A stretch of DNA of 64,000 bases from Gillisia hiemivivida (GTDB lineage: Bacteria; Bacteroidota; Bacteroidia; Flavobacteriales; Flavobacteriaceae), in the NCBI RefSeq assembly GCF_007997295.1, contig NZ_VORY01000019.1, positions 1 to 64,000 of the forward strand, in the 5' to 3' direction. The position numbers and the translations under genes were made by a program. Shown in pieces: positions 16,624 through 27,300 of this stretch. Below the pieces are notes generated by a model. That model saw nothing but the letters and a program-made list of their open reading frames with translations. It was not told the origin of the DNA and did no database searches. Within the stretch, counting starts at the first letter, position 1; each line of letters begins with the position of its first letter.

Positions 16624-18119
16624 TGCCTAAAATGAATTATAAAATCATCTCGCACATTATGGGGTTACTCCTTTTGTGCAATGGTGGGTTTATGCTATTG
16701 GCTGTAGTTGTAAGTTGGTATTATGAAGATGGAGTTGCCATGCAAATCTCATCGGCTGCATTACTTACTATGTTTGTAGGAACTGTTCTCATGTTTTTTA
16801 CGAGAGGGCATAGAAAAGAAATCAAAAAAAGAGAAGGATATATTGTTGTTACTTTTGGCTGGATTTTTATGGCTTTAAGTGGATCACTACCATATATTTT
16901 TTCTGAAGCAATCCCAGATTTCACCAATGCTTTTTTCGAAACAATGTCTGGGTATACTACTACAGGTGCAACCATTATTAAGGATATTGAATCTATTCCA
17001 AAAGGAATTTTATTTTGGAGAAGCCTTACACATTGGATAGGGGGAATGGGGATTATTGTGTTAGCCATTGCGATCCTGCCATTATTAGGTATAGGAGGGA
17101 TGCAGCTTTTTTCTGCGGAAGCACCAGGTCCAAGTGCCGATAAGTTAAAGCCGCGTATTACCGATACAGCAAAGAGATTATGGCTTATTTATTTCTTATA
17201 TACAGTAGCCGAAACAATATTACTTAAGGTAGCAGGGATGAGCTTCTTTGATGCAATTAATCATTCTTTGAGCACGCTTTCTACCGGAGGTTTTTCAACT
17301 AAAAATGCTAGCCTTGCCTATTGGAATAACCAGCCCATTATTCAGTATATAATTATAGTTTTTATGTTCTTGGCGGGTTCTAATTTCGTTTTGAGTTATT
17401 TCAGTTTTAAAGGGAAATTTCAGAAAGTGTTGCATGACGATGAGTTTAAATGGTATTGCATCTTTATCGCTACATGTACTTTTGTTGCTTCATTGATTAT
17501 TTATTATCAGGCAGATGTTTCTCTATCTTCTATAGCTCACCCAATGGTTTGGGGTGAGGGAGAAAGTGCTTTTAGACATTCCTTGTTTCAGGTACTTACG
17601 ATCATTACTACTACAGGATTTATTAGTGCAGATTATACATTATGGACTCCATTTTTAACTGTAATGTTCTTTGGGTTAATGTTTTTAGGTGGCTCAGCGG
17701 GATCTACTGCGGGTGGGGTAAAGGTAATGCGTCACTTGATTTTAATAAGGAATGGAGTCACAGAATTTAAGCGTAGTCTGCACCCAAATGCTATATTGCC
17801 GGTTCGTTATAATAAGAGATCTATAAAACAGGAAATTGTGTTTAATATCCTTGGATTTTTTATTCTATATATGTTATCCTTTATAATTGGAGCTTTGGTA
17901 TTTGCTTTTATGGGAATAGATTTTATGACGGCAATTGGAGGTGCGGCATCTTCTTTGGGTAATATTGGCCCTGCACTTGGAGGACTTGGACCTGTTAATA
18001 ATTATGACATTTTACCAGCTGCGGGAAAGTGGTGGTCGGCTTTTTTGATGCTTATTGGTAGACTGGAATTGTTTACAGTCTTAATATTATTAACTCCATT
18101 TTTCTGGAGAAATAGATAA
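16623..18119 (+). CDS. trkH: Trk potassium uptake channel subunit TrkH
   Basis: A 498-residue K+ channel-like transporter with about 10 to 12 membrane segments arranged as four pore repeats. The selectivity-filter glycines are visible in TMSGYTTTGATI, STLSTGGFST, TIITTTGFIS and SSLGNIGPAL. It acts in the inner membrane with TrkA. The start overlaps the trkA stop by one base; a second ATG three codons in is also possible. A bidirectional terminator follows 22 bases after the stop. Confidence 0.95.
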   Translation: MPKMNYKIISHIMGLLLLCNGGFMLLAVVVSWYYEDGVAMQISSAALLTMFVGTVLMFFTRGHRKEIKKREGYIVVTFGWIFMALSGSLPYIFSEAIPDFTNAFFETMSGYTTTGATIIKDIESIPKGILFWRSLTHWIGGMGIIVLAIAILPLLGIGGMQLFSAEAPGPSADKLKPRITDTAKRLWLIYFLYTVAETILLKVAGMSFFDAINHSLSTLSTGGFSTKNASLAYWNNQPIIQYIIIVFMFLAGSNFVLSYFSFKGKFQKVLHDDEFKWYCIFIATCTFVASLIIYYQADVSLSSIAHPMVWGEGESAFRHSLFQVLTIITTTGFISADYTLWTPFLTVMFFGLMFLGGSAGSTAGGVKVMRHLILIRNGVTEFKRSLHPNAILPVRYNKRSIKQEIVFNILGFFILYMLSFIIGALVFAFMGIDFMTAIGGAASSLGNIGPALGGLGPVNNYDILPAAGKWWSAFLMLIGRLELFTVLILLTPFFWRNR

Positions 18120-18141
18120 AAACAACAAAAATAAAACGTAA

Positions 18142-18173
18142 AAAAAAGCTCCGTATTTCTATGGAGCTTTTTT
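18142..18173. terminator. Bidirectional terminator between trkH and the aminotransferase gene
   Basis: An 11-bp perfect stem (18142-18152 with 18163-18173), which can extend by three pairs, has A and T runs on both sides. It serves the two convergent genes. Confidence 0.9.
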
Positions 18174-18192
18174 GATTAATATACTCTTAGCT

Positions 18193-19380
18193 TTAAGAAA
18201 CAGCTTCTTTAATTCTTTTTAAAGCTTCTGTTATCTGATCTTCACTTGCGGCATAGGATATTCGAATACAATTTGGATTTCCAAAAGCATCTCCTGTAAC
18301 CGTTGCTACTAATGCTTCTTCTAGCAGAAACATAGAAAAATCTGTTGCGTTATTTATCTTATGACCTTTTAATGTTTTTCCGAAGAAATAAGAAATGTTT
18401 GGAAACACATAAAAAGCACCTTCAGGTTCTGGTGTTTTAAAACCTTTAATAGTGTCCATTAGTGATATAATTAATTTACGACGTTCCTTGAAGGTGTCTA
18501 CCATAAATTTAATTTCACTCACAGGAGCAAGTAATGCTGTAATTACAGCTCGTTGAGCAATACAGTTCGCACCACTTGTAATTTGTCCTTGCATTTTATT
18601 GCAAGCTCTTGCAATCCATTCTGGTGCTCCAATGTAACCAATTCTCCAGCCTGTCATGGCGAAGGCTTTAGAAACTCCATTGACAGTGACGGTACGATCA
18701 TACATATCAGGAAAATCTGCCATAGACGCATGCTCACCTACAAAATTTATATGTTCATAAATTTCATCACTTAAAATAATAATATTTGGATAATCTACAA
18801 GTACATCTGCCAAGGCTCTTAACTCTTGCTTGCTATATACCATTCCACTTGGATTACAAGGAGAACTGTACCAGATCATTTTAGTTTTAGGAGTGATTGA
18901 ATCTCTCAGTTGCTGAGGCGTAATTTTAAAATTACTCTCTACAGTAGTTGGAACTTCTACAGGGACACCTTCTGCAAGTTTCACTATTTCAGCATAGCTT
19001 ACCCAGTAAGGGCATGGTAAAAGGACTTCATCTCCTGGATTCAGCAATACCATAGCAGCATTTGCTAAGGATTGTTTGGCACCGGTAGATACTACAATCT
19101 GTGCTCTATTATAAGTAAGATTGTTATCTCTTTTAAATTTAGTGATAATGGCGTCCTTCAACTCTACATAACCATCTACAGGAGTGTAGCTATTATAATT
19201 ATCATTGATTGCCTGAATTGCGGCATCTTTAATAAAATCGGGTGTATTGAAGTCCGGCTCACCTAGACTTAATCCAATTATATCTTTCCCTTCCTCTCTC
19301 AGTTCTCTGGTTTTTGCTGCCATAGCCAAGGTTTGAGATGTTGCCAAATTATTAATACGGTCAGATAAATGTTTTTGCAT
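18193..19380 (-). CDS. Class I PLP-dependent aminotransferase (aspartate type)
   Basis: A 395-residue fold-type I aminotransferase of the AspC/AspB group. PLP-site residues are visible: Asn176 in SSPCNPSG, Asp205 and Tyr208 in SDEIYEH, the Schiff-base Lys238 in NGVSKAFAMTGWRIGY, and an Arg in the closing NCIRISYAAS segment that would bind the substrate carboxylate. Probable substrates are aspartate and 2-oxoglutarate, but related enzymes act on other amino acids, so no gene symbol is given. ATG start. It is convergent with trkH, with a shared terminator, and follows the desaturase gene by 21 bases on the same strand. Confidence 0.92.
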   Translation of the reverse strand: MQKHLSDRINNLATSQTLAMAAKTRELREEGKDIIGLSLGEPDFNTPDFIKDAAIQAINDNYNSYTPVDGYVELKDAIITKFKRDNNLTYNRAQIVVSTGAKQSLANAAMVLLNPGDEVLLPCPYWVSYAEIVKLAEGVPVEVPTTVESNFKITPQQLRDSITPKTKMIWYSSPCNPSGMVYSKQELRALADVLVDYPNIIILSDEIYEHINFVGEHASMADFPDMYDRTVTVNGVSKAFAMTGWRIGYIGAPEWIARACNKMQGQITSGANCIAQRAVITALLAPVSEIKFMVDTFKERRKLIISLMDTIKGFKTPEPEGAFYVFPNISYFFGKTLKGHKINNATDFSMFLLEEALVATVTGDAFGNPNCIRISYAASEDQITEALKRIKEAVS

Positions 19381-19401
19381 AAAATAGAAGATTAAATTTT
19401 T

Positions 19402-20505
19402 TTAAGCGGAAAGAGGTTTAGCACCCATTTCTTTTAAGTATTTAAAGTGAGCAGCAATCGCTCCTCGAGTAGTCTTGAATTCATTATAAGGTAAATTACA
19501 CTCCCTTGCAGTTTGTTTTACGATTTCAGCAATTTTTGTATAATGAATATGACTTATATTAGGGAAGATATGATGCTCTACCTGATGATTAAGTCCGCCT
19601 GTAAACCAATTAACCAATCTATTCTTGGTGGCAAAATTTACCGTAGTGAATAATTGATGGATCGCCCATGTATTTTTCATAGAGCCAGTTTCGTCTGGTA
19701 AGGGCATTTGGGTTTCCTTTACAACATGTGCAAGTTGAAAAACAATACTTAAGATAAGACCTGCTGTATAATGCATTACAAAAAAGCCAATTAAGATCTT
19801 CCACCAAGCAATAGAAACAAAAAGCATAGGAATTACAATCCAAACAGATAGGTATATTATTTTTGTGATAGCAATTATGCTCCACTGTTTTGTTGGTGAT
19901 GGCATTTTTCCATAGGAAAGTTTTCTAGCCAAATAATTCTTAGTTTGTTTAAAATCTGTAGTAAGAGCCCAATTAAATGTTAGTAAGCCATAAAGGAATA
20001 CGGAATAATAATGCTGAAACTTATGGATTTTATGCCATTTGGAGTGTTTAGAAAAACGTATAACCCTTCCAGCATCTAGATCTTCATCATGCCCATGAAT
20101 ATTTGTATATGTATGGTGCAAAACATTGTGCTGTACCTGCCAGTTATAAACGTTTCCGGCTAGAACATAGATTGTTCCTCCCATAAAATTATTTATCCAT
20201 TTTTTAGAAGAATAAGACCCATGATTTCCATCATGCATAACATTCATTCCTACACCTGCCATTCCTGCTCCCATGATAATTGTAAGAACTAGCATCCACC
20301 ATTGCGAGATGTCTAAACTTAAAATTAAAAAGTAAGGCGCAAGGAATAAGGAAAACATTACAATTGTTTTTAAATGTAGTTTCCAATTTCCAGTTTTGGG
20401 AATATTATTATCCTTAAAATAGGCGTTTACACGTTTATTTAGGGTTTTGAAAAATTTTACTGAATCTACTCGAGAAAATTTAATTTGATTTTTATCTACT
20501 GCCAT
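19402..20505 (-). CDS. Membrane fatty acid desaturase
   Basis: A 367-residue integral-membrane di-iron desaturase with the three histidine boxes: HDGNHG at 91-96, HNVLHH at 126-131 and QVEHH near 310, between hydrophobic segments. The Gln in QVEHH is typical of the delta-5/delta-6-like (front-end) group, but no cytochrome b5 domain is fused. It introduces double bonds into acyl chains of membrane lipids, using an electron carrier that is not encoded nearby. The ATG at 20505 (MAVDKNQIKF) is preferred to one 13 codons upstream. It is divergent from rsmG across 109 bases. The position of the double bond cannot be predicted. Confidence 0.9.
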   Translation of the reverse strand: MAVDKNQIKFSRVDSVKFFKTLNKRVNAYFKDNNIPKTGNWKLHLKTIVMFSLFLAPYFLILSLDISQWWMLVLTIIMGAGMAGVGMNVMHDGNHGSYSSKKWINNFMGGTIYVLAGNVYNWQVQHNVLHHTYTNIHGHDEDLDAGRVIRFSKHSKWHKIHKFQHYYSVFLYGLLTFNWALTTDFKQTKNYLARKLSYGKMPSPTKQWSIIAITKIIYLSVWIVIPMLFVSIAWWKILIGFFVMHYTAGLILSIVFQLAHVVKETQMPLPDETGSMKNTWAIHQLFTTVNFATKNRLVNWFTGGLNHQVEHHIFPNISHIHYTKIAEIVKQTARECNLPYNEFKTTRGAIAAHFKYLKEMGAKPLSA

Positions 20506-20614
20506 TTTATATATCTCTAATTCCAAAGGTAAAACATTCTGCAATGAGCATGCCTTAATTGGGGAAAATTAACGCGATAATTTTAATTACTTTAGCATCT
20601 TAAAATATAAAACC

Positions 20615-21241
20615 TTGGATTTAATAAAAAAATACTTTCCAGATCTAACACCTCATCAATTAGACCAATTCCAGGCGATGCAGGCATTATATAAGGACTG
20701 GAACCTTAAAATAAATGTTGTTTCAAGAAAGGATATAGAAGAATTGTATCTTAGACATGTACTACATTCTCTTGGAATTGCCAAAATTCAAAAATTTAAT
20801 CCGGGCGCTAAAATTTTAGACGTGGGCACCGGTGGAGGGTTTCCAGGTATTCCTTTAGCAATTCTTTTTCCTGAATCTCAATTTCATTTAGTAGACTCTA
20901 TTGGAAAAAAAATAAAAGTGGTGGATGAAGTAGTGGAAGGCTTGCAGTTAAAGAATGTTAAAACCACTAATTCACGAGTGGAAGAAATTAAAGGAGAGTA
21001 CGATTTTATAATTAGTAGGGCAGTAGCTGTTATGCCTTCGTTTGTTTCTTGGGTAAAAGGAAAAACCGCTAAGAACAGTAATCATGATTTAAAAAATGGA
21101 ATTTTATATTTGAAAGGTGGAGATCTATCTGAAGAACTAAAAACCTATAAAACAGCAAGTATTTATGATCTAACAGATTATTTTGAAGAAGAATTCTTTG
21201 AAACTAAAAAAGTGGTTCATCTTCCATTAAAATATAAATAA
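20615..21241 (+). CDS. rsmG: 16S rRNA (guanine-527-N7)-methyltransferase
   Basis: RsmG (GidB) methylates the N7 of G527 in 16S rRNA, the site whose loss gives low-level streptomycin resistance. It is 208 residues, the standard length. It has LYKDWNLKINVVSRKD near residue 25, LYLRHVLHSL near 44, the SAM loop ILDVGTGGGFPGIPLA near 68 and FIISRAVAVM near 130. The start is a TTG at 20615; no ATG or GTG is available upstream, and a downstream one would remove the conserved N-terminal helix. A strong shared terminator follows. Confidence 0.95.
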   Translation: MDLIKKYFPDLTPHQLDQFQAMQALYKDWNLKINVVSRKDIEELYLRHVLHSLGIAKIQKFNPGAKILDVGTGGGFPGIPLAILFPESQFHLVDSIGKKIKVVDEVVEGLQLKNVKTTNSRVEEIKGEYDFIISRAVAVMPSFVSWVKGKTAKNSNHDLKNGILYLKGGDLSEELKTYKTASIYDLTDYFEEEFFETKKVVHLPLKYK

Positions 21242-21266
21242 TGGAATTAAAAAATGGTGCAATATG

Positions 21267-21305
21267 AAAAGGGTTGATTTTTAAATAAATCAACCCTTTT
21301 TTTTT
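21267..21305. terminator. Bidirectional terminator between rsmG and the first giant gene
   Basis: A perfect 14-bp stem (21267-21280 with 21287-21300) with a 6-base loop is followed by T residues on the plus strand and is A-rich on the other side, so it can terminate both convergent genes. Confidence 0.92.
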
Positions 21306-21326
21306 GTATAAAACCGCCCTTCACTA

Positions 21327-24300
21327 TTACTTCATTAAAATAATATTTTTAGACATTTCCCCTTTTTCTGAATACATTTTTACTAGGTAAACGGCCATAG
21401 GAAATTCTTTAACTCCTAATGTCATCATTTTTTTATTTTCTATATTCTCATATTCCTGAATTTTTTGTCCCAAGAGATTATAAATAACAACCTTTTGTAT
21501 AGCTATATTGTCAGGATTTATAATTGCCAATTCTCGATTTGTAGTCATAAAAACAATATCCAGACTTGTATCGAGGTCTTCCCCATCTTTTGGATCTACA
21601 GACCCTTCTTCTTCAACATCAGGATTTGATTCTTCTTCAGTTTCCCCTTCTTCGGCTTCTTCAGATTCATCATCTTTTTTCTCGAATACTATTTGAAAAC
21701 GTTCATAATATGCTCCAGGCTCTATTTCCATAGTGAATCCCGACTTTCTCAAATCGAAATATTCTTCCGTTTCTAAATCCAATAAATAAATATTGGTTTC
21801 TTCAGGTACACTTTCTAGTTTATTAATTTCAATTTTAAACTCTCCTTTTTTGGAAATATAGATTCCAATAGGTAATACCTGGTTGGGATTAAAATTTTCA
21901 ACCCCTTGGATAACATATTCATAATTATTAATTAACCAAAAGAAATCTTCTTCACTATAATCATTTAAAGCTGCGTCATATCCTAGGTCGAAGCCATTAG
22001 TTGCATATTCACTGGTACCAACCAGTATTTGTCTATGATAGCCCATGGGAGACCTAAAGTCCAGTCTAATTTTTGACCGTTTTCCTTTAATATCTTCTTT
22101 TCCAATTTGAGTTTCCTGACTTAGAAATTGAGAGTTTGGATCAGTAGATATTGATTCTTCCTGAAAAATCCTTTGACTATTTTTAAACACTATCTTTCCA
22201 GTGCTAAAATCCTGCACTACTCCCATTATTGAATCTATAGTGGTGTTTACAAAGAAACCTTGCCCTACAGGAATGTAAGGCCCAGGGATCTTATTGCTAG
22301 AATTGCCATTTGAATCTATTCTGTCATCCGTAGAGATAGCTGGAACCCCATCTAAGATATTCCTTACAGCATACCCGCCTACATATTCCCGTAATATGTG
22401 AGTGCTTCCACCAAAATGATCCCAAAGATAGATGGCGCCGTTCATAAGGTTATTTTCATTTCGTCCAGCACCAACTTTTATGTTATCTAGAATAAATTCT
22501 TCAACGCTTATTGCACTGGGATAAGGATTACCCAATAAATAATTTTGATTTGGCTTTATATCCTTAACGGCTATAATTCCATTATTGGGAAACCCCTTAA
22601 ATGTATAATTTTGCAAATCAGAAATTGGAATTAAATTTCCAGAATTGTTTCTACCAGAAGTACCTTTCATTGTGTATCCTTCACCAGGAAATAATTCACC
22701 ATCCTTTCCGAGATAACTCCAAGCACTATATTCATCTGCCTTATCAAGAAAACTATATAACCATCTTCCACTTATTTTTCTAGGAGAAGCATATGCTCCA
22801 TCTGCAAAAGTTACATCCCCGGGAGGCCCGATATTAAGTTTTTCGCTTTTGTCGAGATCAGTACCATCCATCATAACAGAAGCAATGGTATATGTGTTTT
22901 TGCCAAGGGATACAACGGGAGAACTCCAATAATTATAATTAAAACTACTAGCAGTTCCTTGTTGATCTCGTTCTAAGCTACCTGAACCTTCTATTATGCT
23001 TCCTTCAGTTTGGACTAACTGGGATTCACCATTAAGATCTATTTGGCCGTCTAGTTTAAGGTAGTGAGTTATGGTGAGACTATTCCCTGAGCTATTATTT
23101 TCTCCTTTCATATTTAAGTGGCCGCCATCGTCCAGCAATCCTAATAGGGTAATACTGTTTGAATTATCAGTTGTTGCAGTATTGGTTAACGTCTTTCCGT
23201 CTAATTTAGCAATATTCCAATTAATTTTCTCGCCATTTACACCAGTGCTATTTGGAGTATCCCATACCTGGGGCTGTTTCCACGAGTTTATATTCCACCA
23301 ATCTCCTCCAGTAGCAATATATGGCAGAGGAGCAGTGTTTTGTTGTGTACTTTGAATGTTTTTCAATCGGCCGTCAATACCATTTGGTATTTTGTTTTTG
23401 GTAATACCGTTGGTAGCTTCAGAAGTTATAAGTCTATAGTATCCAGTTAAATTTTCCCATTTTAAATTGTTAGGAACATCTAAATCTATAATTTCCCCTC
23501 TAACATTAGTATTATTTTTAATTCTCTGGTTCATCATAAATTTAAGTTGGACTAAATCTAACGAAGTATTCCAGACTCTAATTTCTTCAATCCAACCGTG
23601 AAAAAAGTGGTTGGGAAGCGGTTCTGAAGTACTATCGTGCATAGCCCCAATTAAAAACCTTTTATCAATATTGTTGGGGGTTCCGGGAGCACTTTCACTC
23701 GCTTTAATACCATCTATGTATATTCCGGCATCATTTCCACCCTGAACTACCGCGATGTGGTACCAGCGGTCAGAATCAATTTGATGAGTTGAGGAAATAG
23801 TCTCATTATTCCATCTAAATTTAGGCGTATTGTTTTCAATAATTAAATCGTATCCTCCGGTACTAAGATTAGCATTATCTCTTTTAGAGAGAATAGTTTT
23901 TATTGAAGTGCTAGCGTTTTGATCTTGTTTTACCCAGGCTTCTAATGTAAACCCGGAAGAAAGATTTAGGTTATTTCCAAAATCTATATAATCATCAACC
24001 CCATCAAAATCTATAGTGCTGCAGTTACTGAATATGATTTTAACTCTATCGGTGCTTCCACAAGGGATAGTCCATTCCAGGGTATAAGTACCCGTTGTGG
24101 TAATTGTGAAGAGACTTTCCGGATTGTTTGGTTCTGAAATCGCAGCTCCACCCGGCCCATTAATAATTCGCCAGTTTCCAAATTCTTCTTCTCCGGTCCT
24201 TGGATTAGTGTAACCATTAAAAACTCCTCCTAATTTTACCTGGTTTACACCACATCCCAATACTTGATCATTACCTGCATTTGCAAACAGTTCTTCTGGT

Positions 24301-27300
24301 TCTGCTATTTCGAAAAGGTAGTCACTTTTACATCCATAGGCATCTATAACCTCTACAGAATGTACGCCAGAGGGTAAGTTGCTAACCGTGCTTTCCGTTG
24401 TAGTTGAAGATTGTCCATTACTCCAAATTATAGTATAGGGAGCTGTGCCTCCGGAAACCCTTACAGAAACTTCAGCATCTTTACCATTATAGCATGCCAA
24501 TAAACTTCTATTTGTTTCAGTTAAGGTTAGTGGAGTGGAGGGTTGGTTAATTTCTAAAACTTCGGTTTCAAAAGTATTTTGAGGATCACTGGAATCGGAA
24601 ATAATGACTCTATAACTCCCCGCTTCTAGCTCTTCAAAAATTTCAGAAGATGGATTATCTCGTATTACAGAATCATCTACTGCGGATATTAATTTGTAAG
24701 AATATGTAGGGCTGCCTCCAGAAGCTTTTACGGTTATTTTACCATTACTGGCACCATTACAAAGAAGCTCATTAGCGTAAGCGTTGGCATACAGTGGGAT
24801 GATAATTTCCCCTTGATCATTGGATCCGTAACATTTGGGACTTGAACCTTCACCGCAAGCCCGGTTTTTATTTTGAGAAAAAAGAATAAGCACATTTTCC
24901 AGTTGGATGTCGTCCCCGCAATTCCAATTTACTTGAGCTAACTTAACAAGTTCTGGTACCTCTTCATATTCATATAAACAAAGCGTTTCCGGTTCTTCTC
25001 TAATTTCGCCTGTATCACCATTGGTTACTGTATAAATATATTCAATATATAATGAATAAACTTTGCGGTTTGACAGATTTCGAAAATAAAGGAATTTAGT
25101 TACGTTCTCAGAGCAGTTGTCAGCAGTAATTTTTTTACCGCTCGAATCTCCCAGGTAAATATTTTCTATATCAAACGAACCATCAGATGATCCGCAATTA
25201 ATTTCGAAACATTCTCCCACATACTGCTGAATTATAGTTTGAAATTCATTACCCAACTGGTCAGTTACTGTTAGTTTTATAGTCTTGCTACCAGTAGTTT
25301 TATATTTTACTTGAATTAGGTTAGGTCCATTCTCAGTAGGTGGGTTTACCAAATCAGATGGATCTCCAAAATCCCAGTCATAGGAATAGGAGCCATATCC
25401 TCCGACAGCAGTATTATTTTCAACTCTAAAGTAAGAAGTTCTTCGTTCCTCATTTTCACCGTCACAGATAGAAGTTGGGACTATTATAGCAGATATTGGA
25501 TCTATAATTATTACTTCAGCATCATCATGACATCCATTGGAATCAGTTACAGTTACAGTATACATTCCGGCTGGAAGGTTGCTTGCTGTCTGATCCGTTT
25601 TTCCGTTGGACCACTCGAATGAATAACCTGGTGTGCCTCCTTTTACGAGCACGGTAGCTGTTCCTGTTGCAGAACCAAAACTAGTTGTTTCAGTATTTAT
25701 TACTTCTGTAATTTCTAATTTTTCTGGTGCATTTAAAATAATGTTTTCTTCTATTGAACATCCATTTTCATCGGTAATAGTTAAAGTAAGATTGTTTGAA
25801 GGGGATGAGTTATTTACATTATTAATTGTCGCTCCTGTTTGTCCATTACTCCAGATGTAAGTTAATTCGCCCGTTCCTCCTTGAACATCAACAGTAACTG
25901 AGGCGTTATCTTCTTCAAAGCATCCTTTATTGACGTCGATACTAGTAATTTCAATAAAACTATCTGGCTCGCTTATGGTAAATTCTTTCATTGTAGAACA
26001 TCCATTTACATCGGTTGCAGTTACTGAATAGGTGCCGGGGCCTAGTCCATCTTTTGCAGTCCCATTTCCTAATTCTCCCCAGTCATAAGTAATTGCACCA
26101 ACTCCACCGGTAACTATGGCCTGGGCTTCGCCGGAAGCAAACCCATTACATAAAATATCATCAACCTGAACATTTAATTCTATTTGATTTATAGTAACAG
26201 TTTGTTCTATACTATCAGAATTCCCTGAAGCATCAGTAAAAGTCCAGGTAATAGTACCTGTTTCGGTAAACGTAGTAGACCTGTTCGGTTCACCAATAAT
26301 TTCCCCATCGCAATTATCCAATGCAACCGCCGGTTCTACGGTGTATTCACATCCCCAGGTAATATTGTCTACGGTAGGTAAAATAGGTTTAATATTGTCT
26401 TCCACCGTTATAGTTGCTGTTCCTGTATTAGAATTATCATTATTATCTATTACGCTAAGTGTAACGGTATTAGATCCAATATTAGTACAATCAAAATTGG
26501 TAATATCTAAAGCAGTCGATTGAATTCCGCAGGCATCGTTCGAGTCATTATCTATTTGACTGGGAGTAATGTTCGCTGTTCCATTAGAATCGAGTTGAAT
26601 GGTAATATTTTTCGTAATTACATTAGGTGCAATCTTGTCTTCCACCTTAACTATGGCTGTCTTTTTATCTGTATTGCCATTACTATCAGTTACAGTTAAT
26701 TCCACACTATTGGGTCCAACATTAGTACAGTCAAAACTGGTAATATTCGTATCGTACACAAGTCCACCACAAGCATCAGCAGAGCCATTGTTTACAGCGT
26801 TTTCGGCAATAGTTCCATTTCCTGAGGCATCCAATTGAACTGTAATGTCTTTAGTGATTACATTTGGTGCGATTTTATCTTCTACAGTAACTACAGCATT
26901 TGCGCTGGAAGAATTCCTGTTTACATCGGTCACAGTTAATTCAACGGTATTGGCTCCAACATCGGTACAGTCAAAACTGGTAATATTAGTAGCAAAACTA
27001 AGTCCGGCACAGGCATCATAAGAGCCATTATTCACTGAGTCTTCGGCAATAGTTGCATTTCCTGAGGCATCCAGTTGAATGGTAATATCTTTAGTGATTA
27101 CATTTGGTGCGATTTTATCTTCTACAGTAACTACAGCATTTGCGCTGGAAGAATTCCCGTTTGCATCAGTCACTGTAAGTTCAACGGTATTGGCTCCAAC
27201 ATCAGTACAGTCAAAACTGGTAATATTCGTATCGTACACAAGTCCACCACAAGCATCAACAGAGCTATTATTCACTGCGACTTCGGCAATAGTAGCATTT

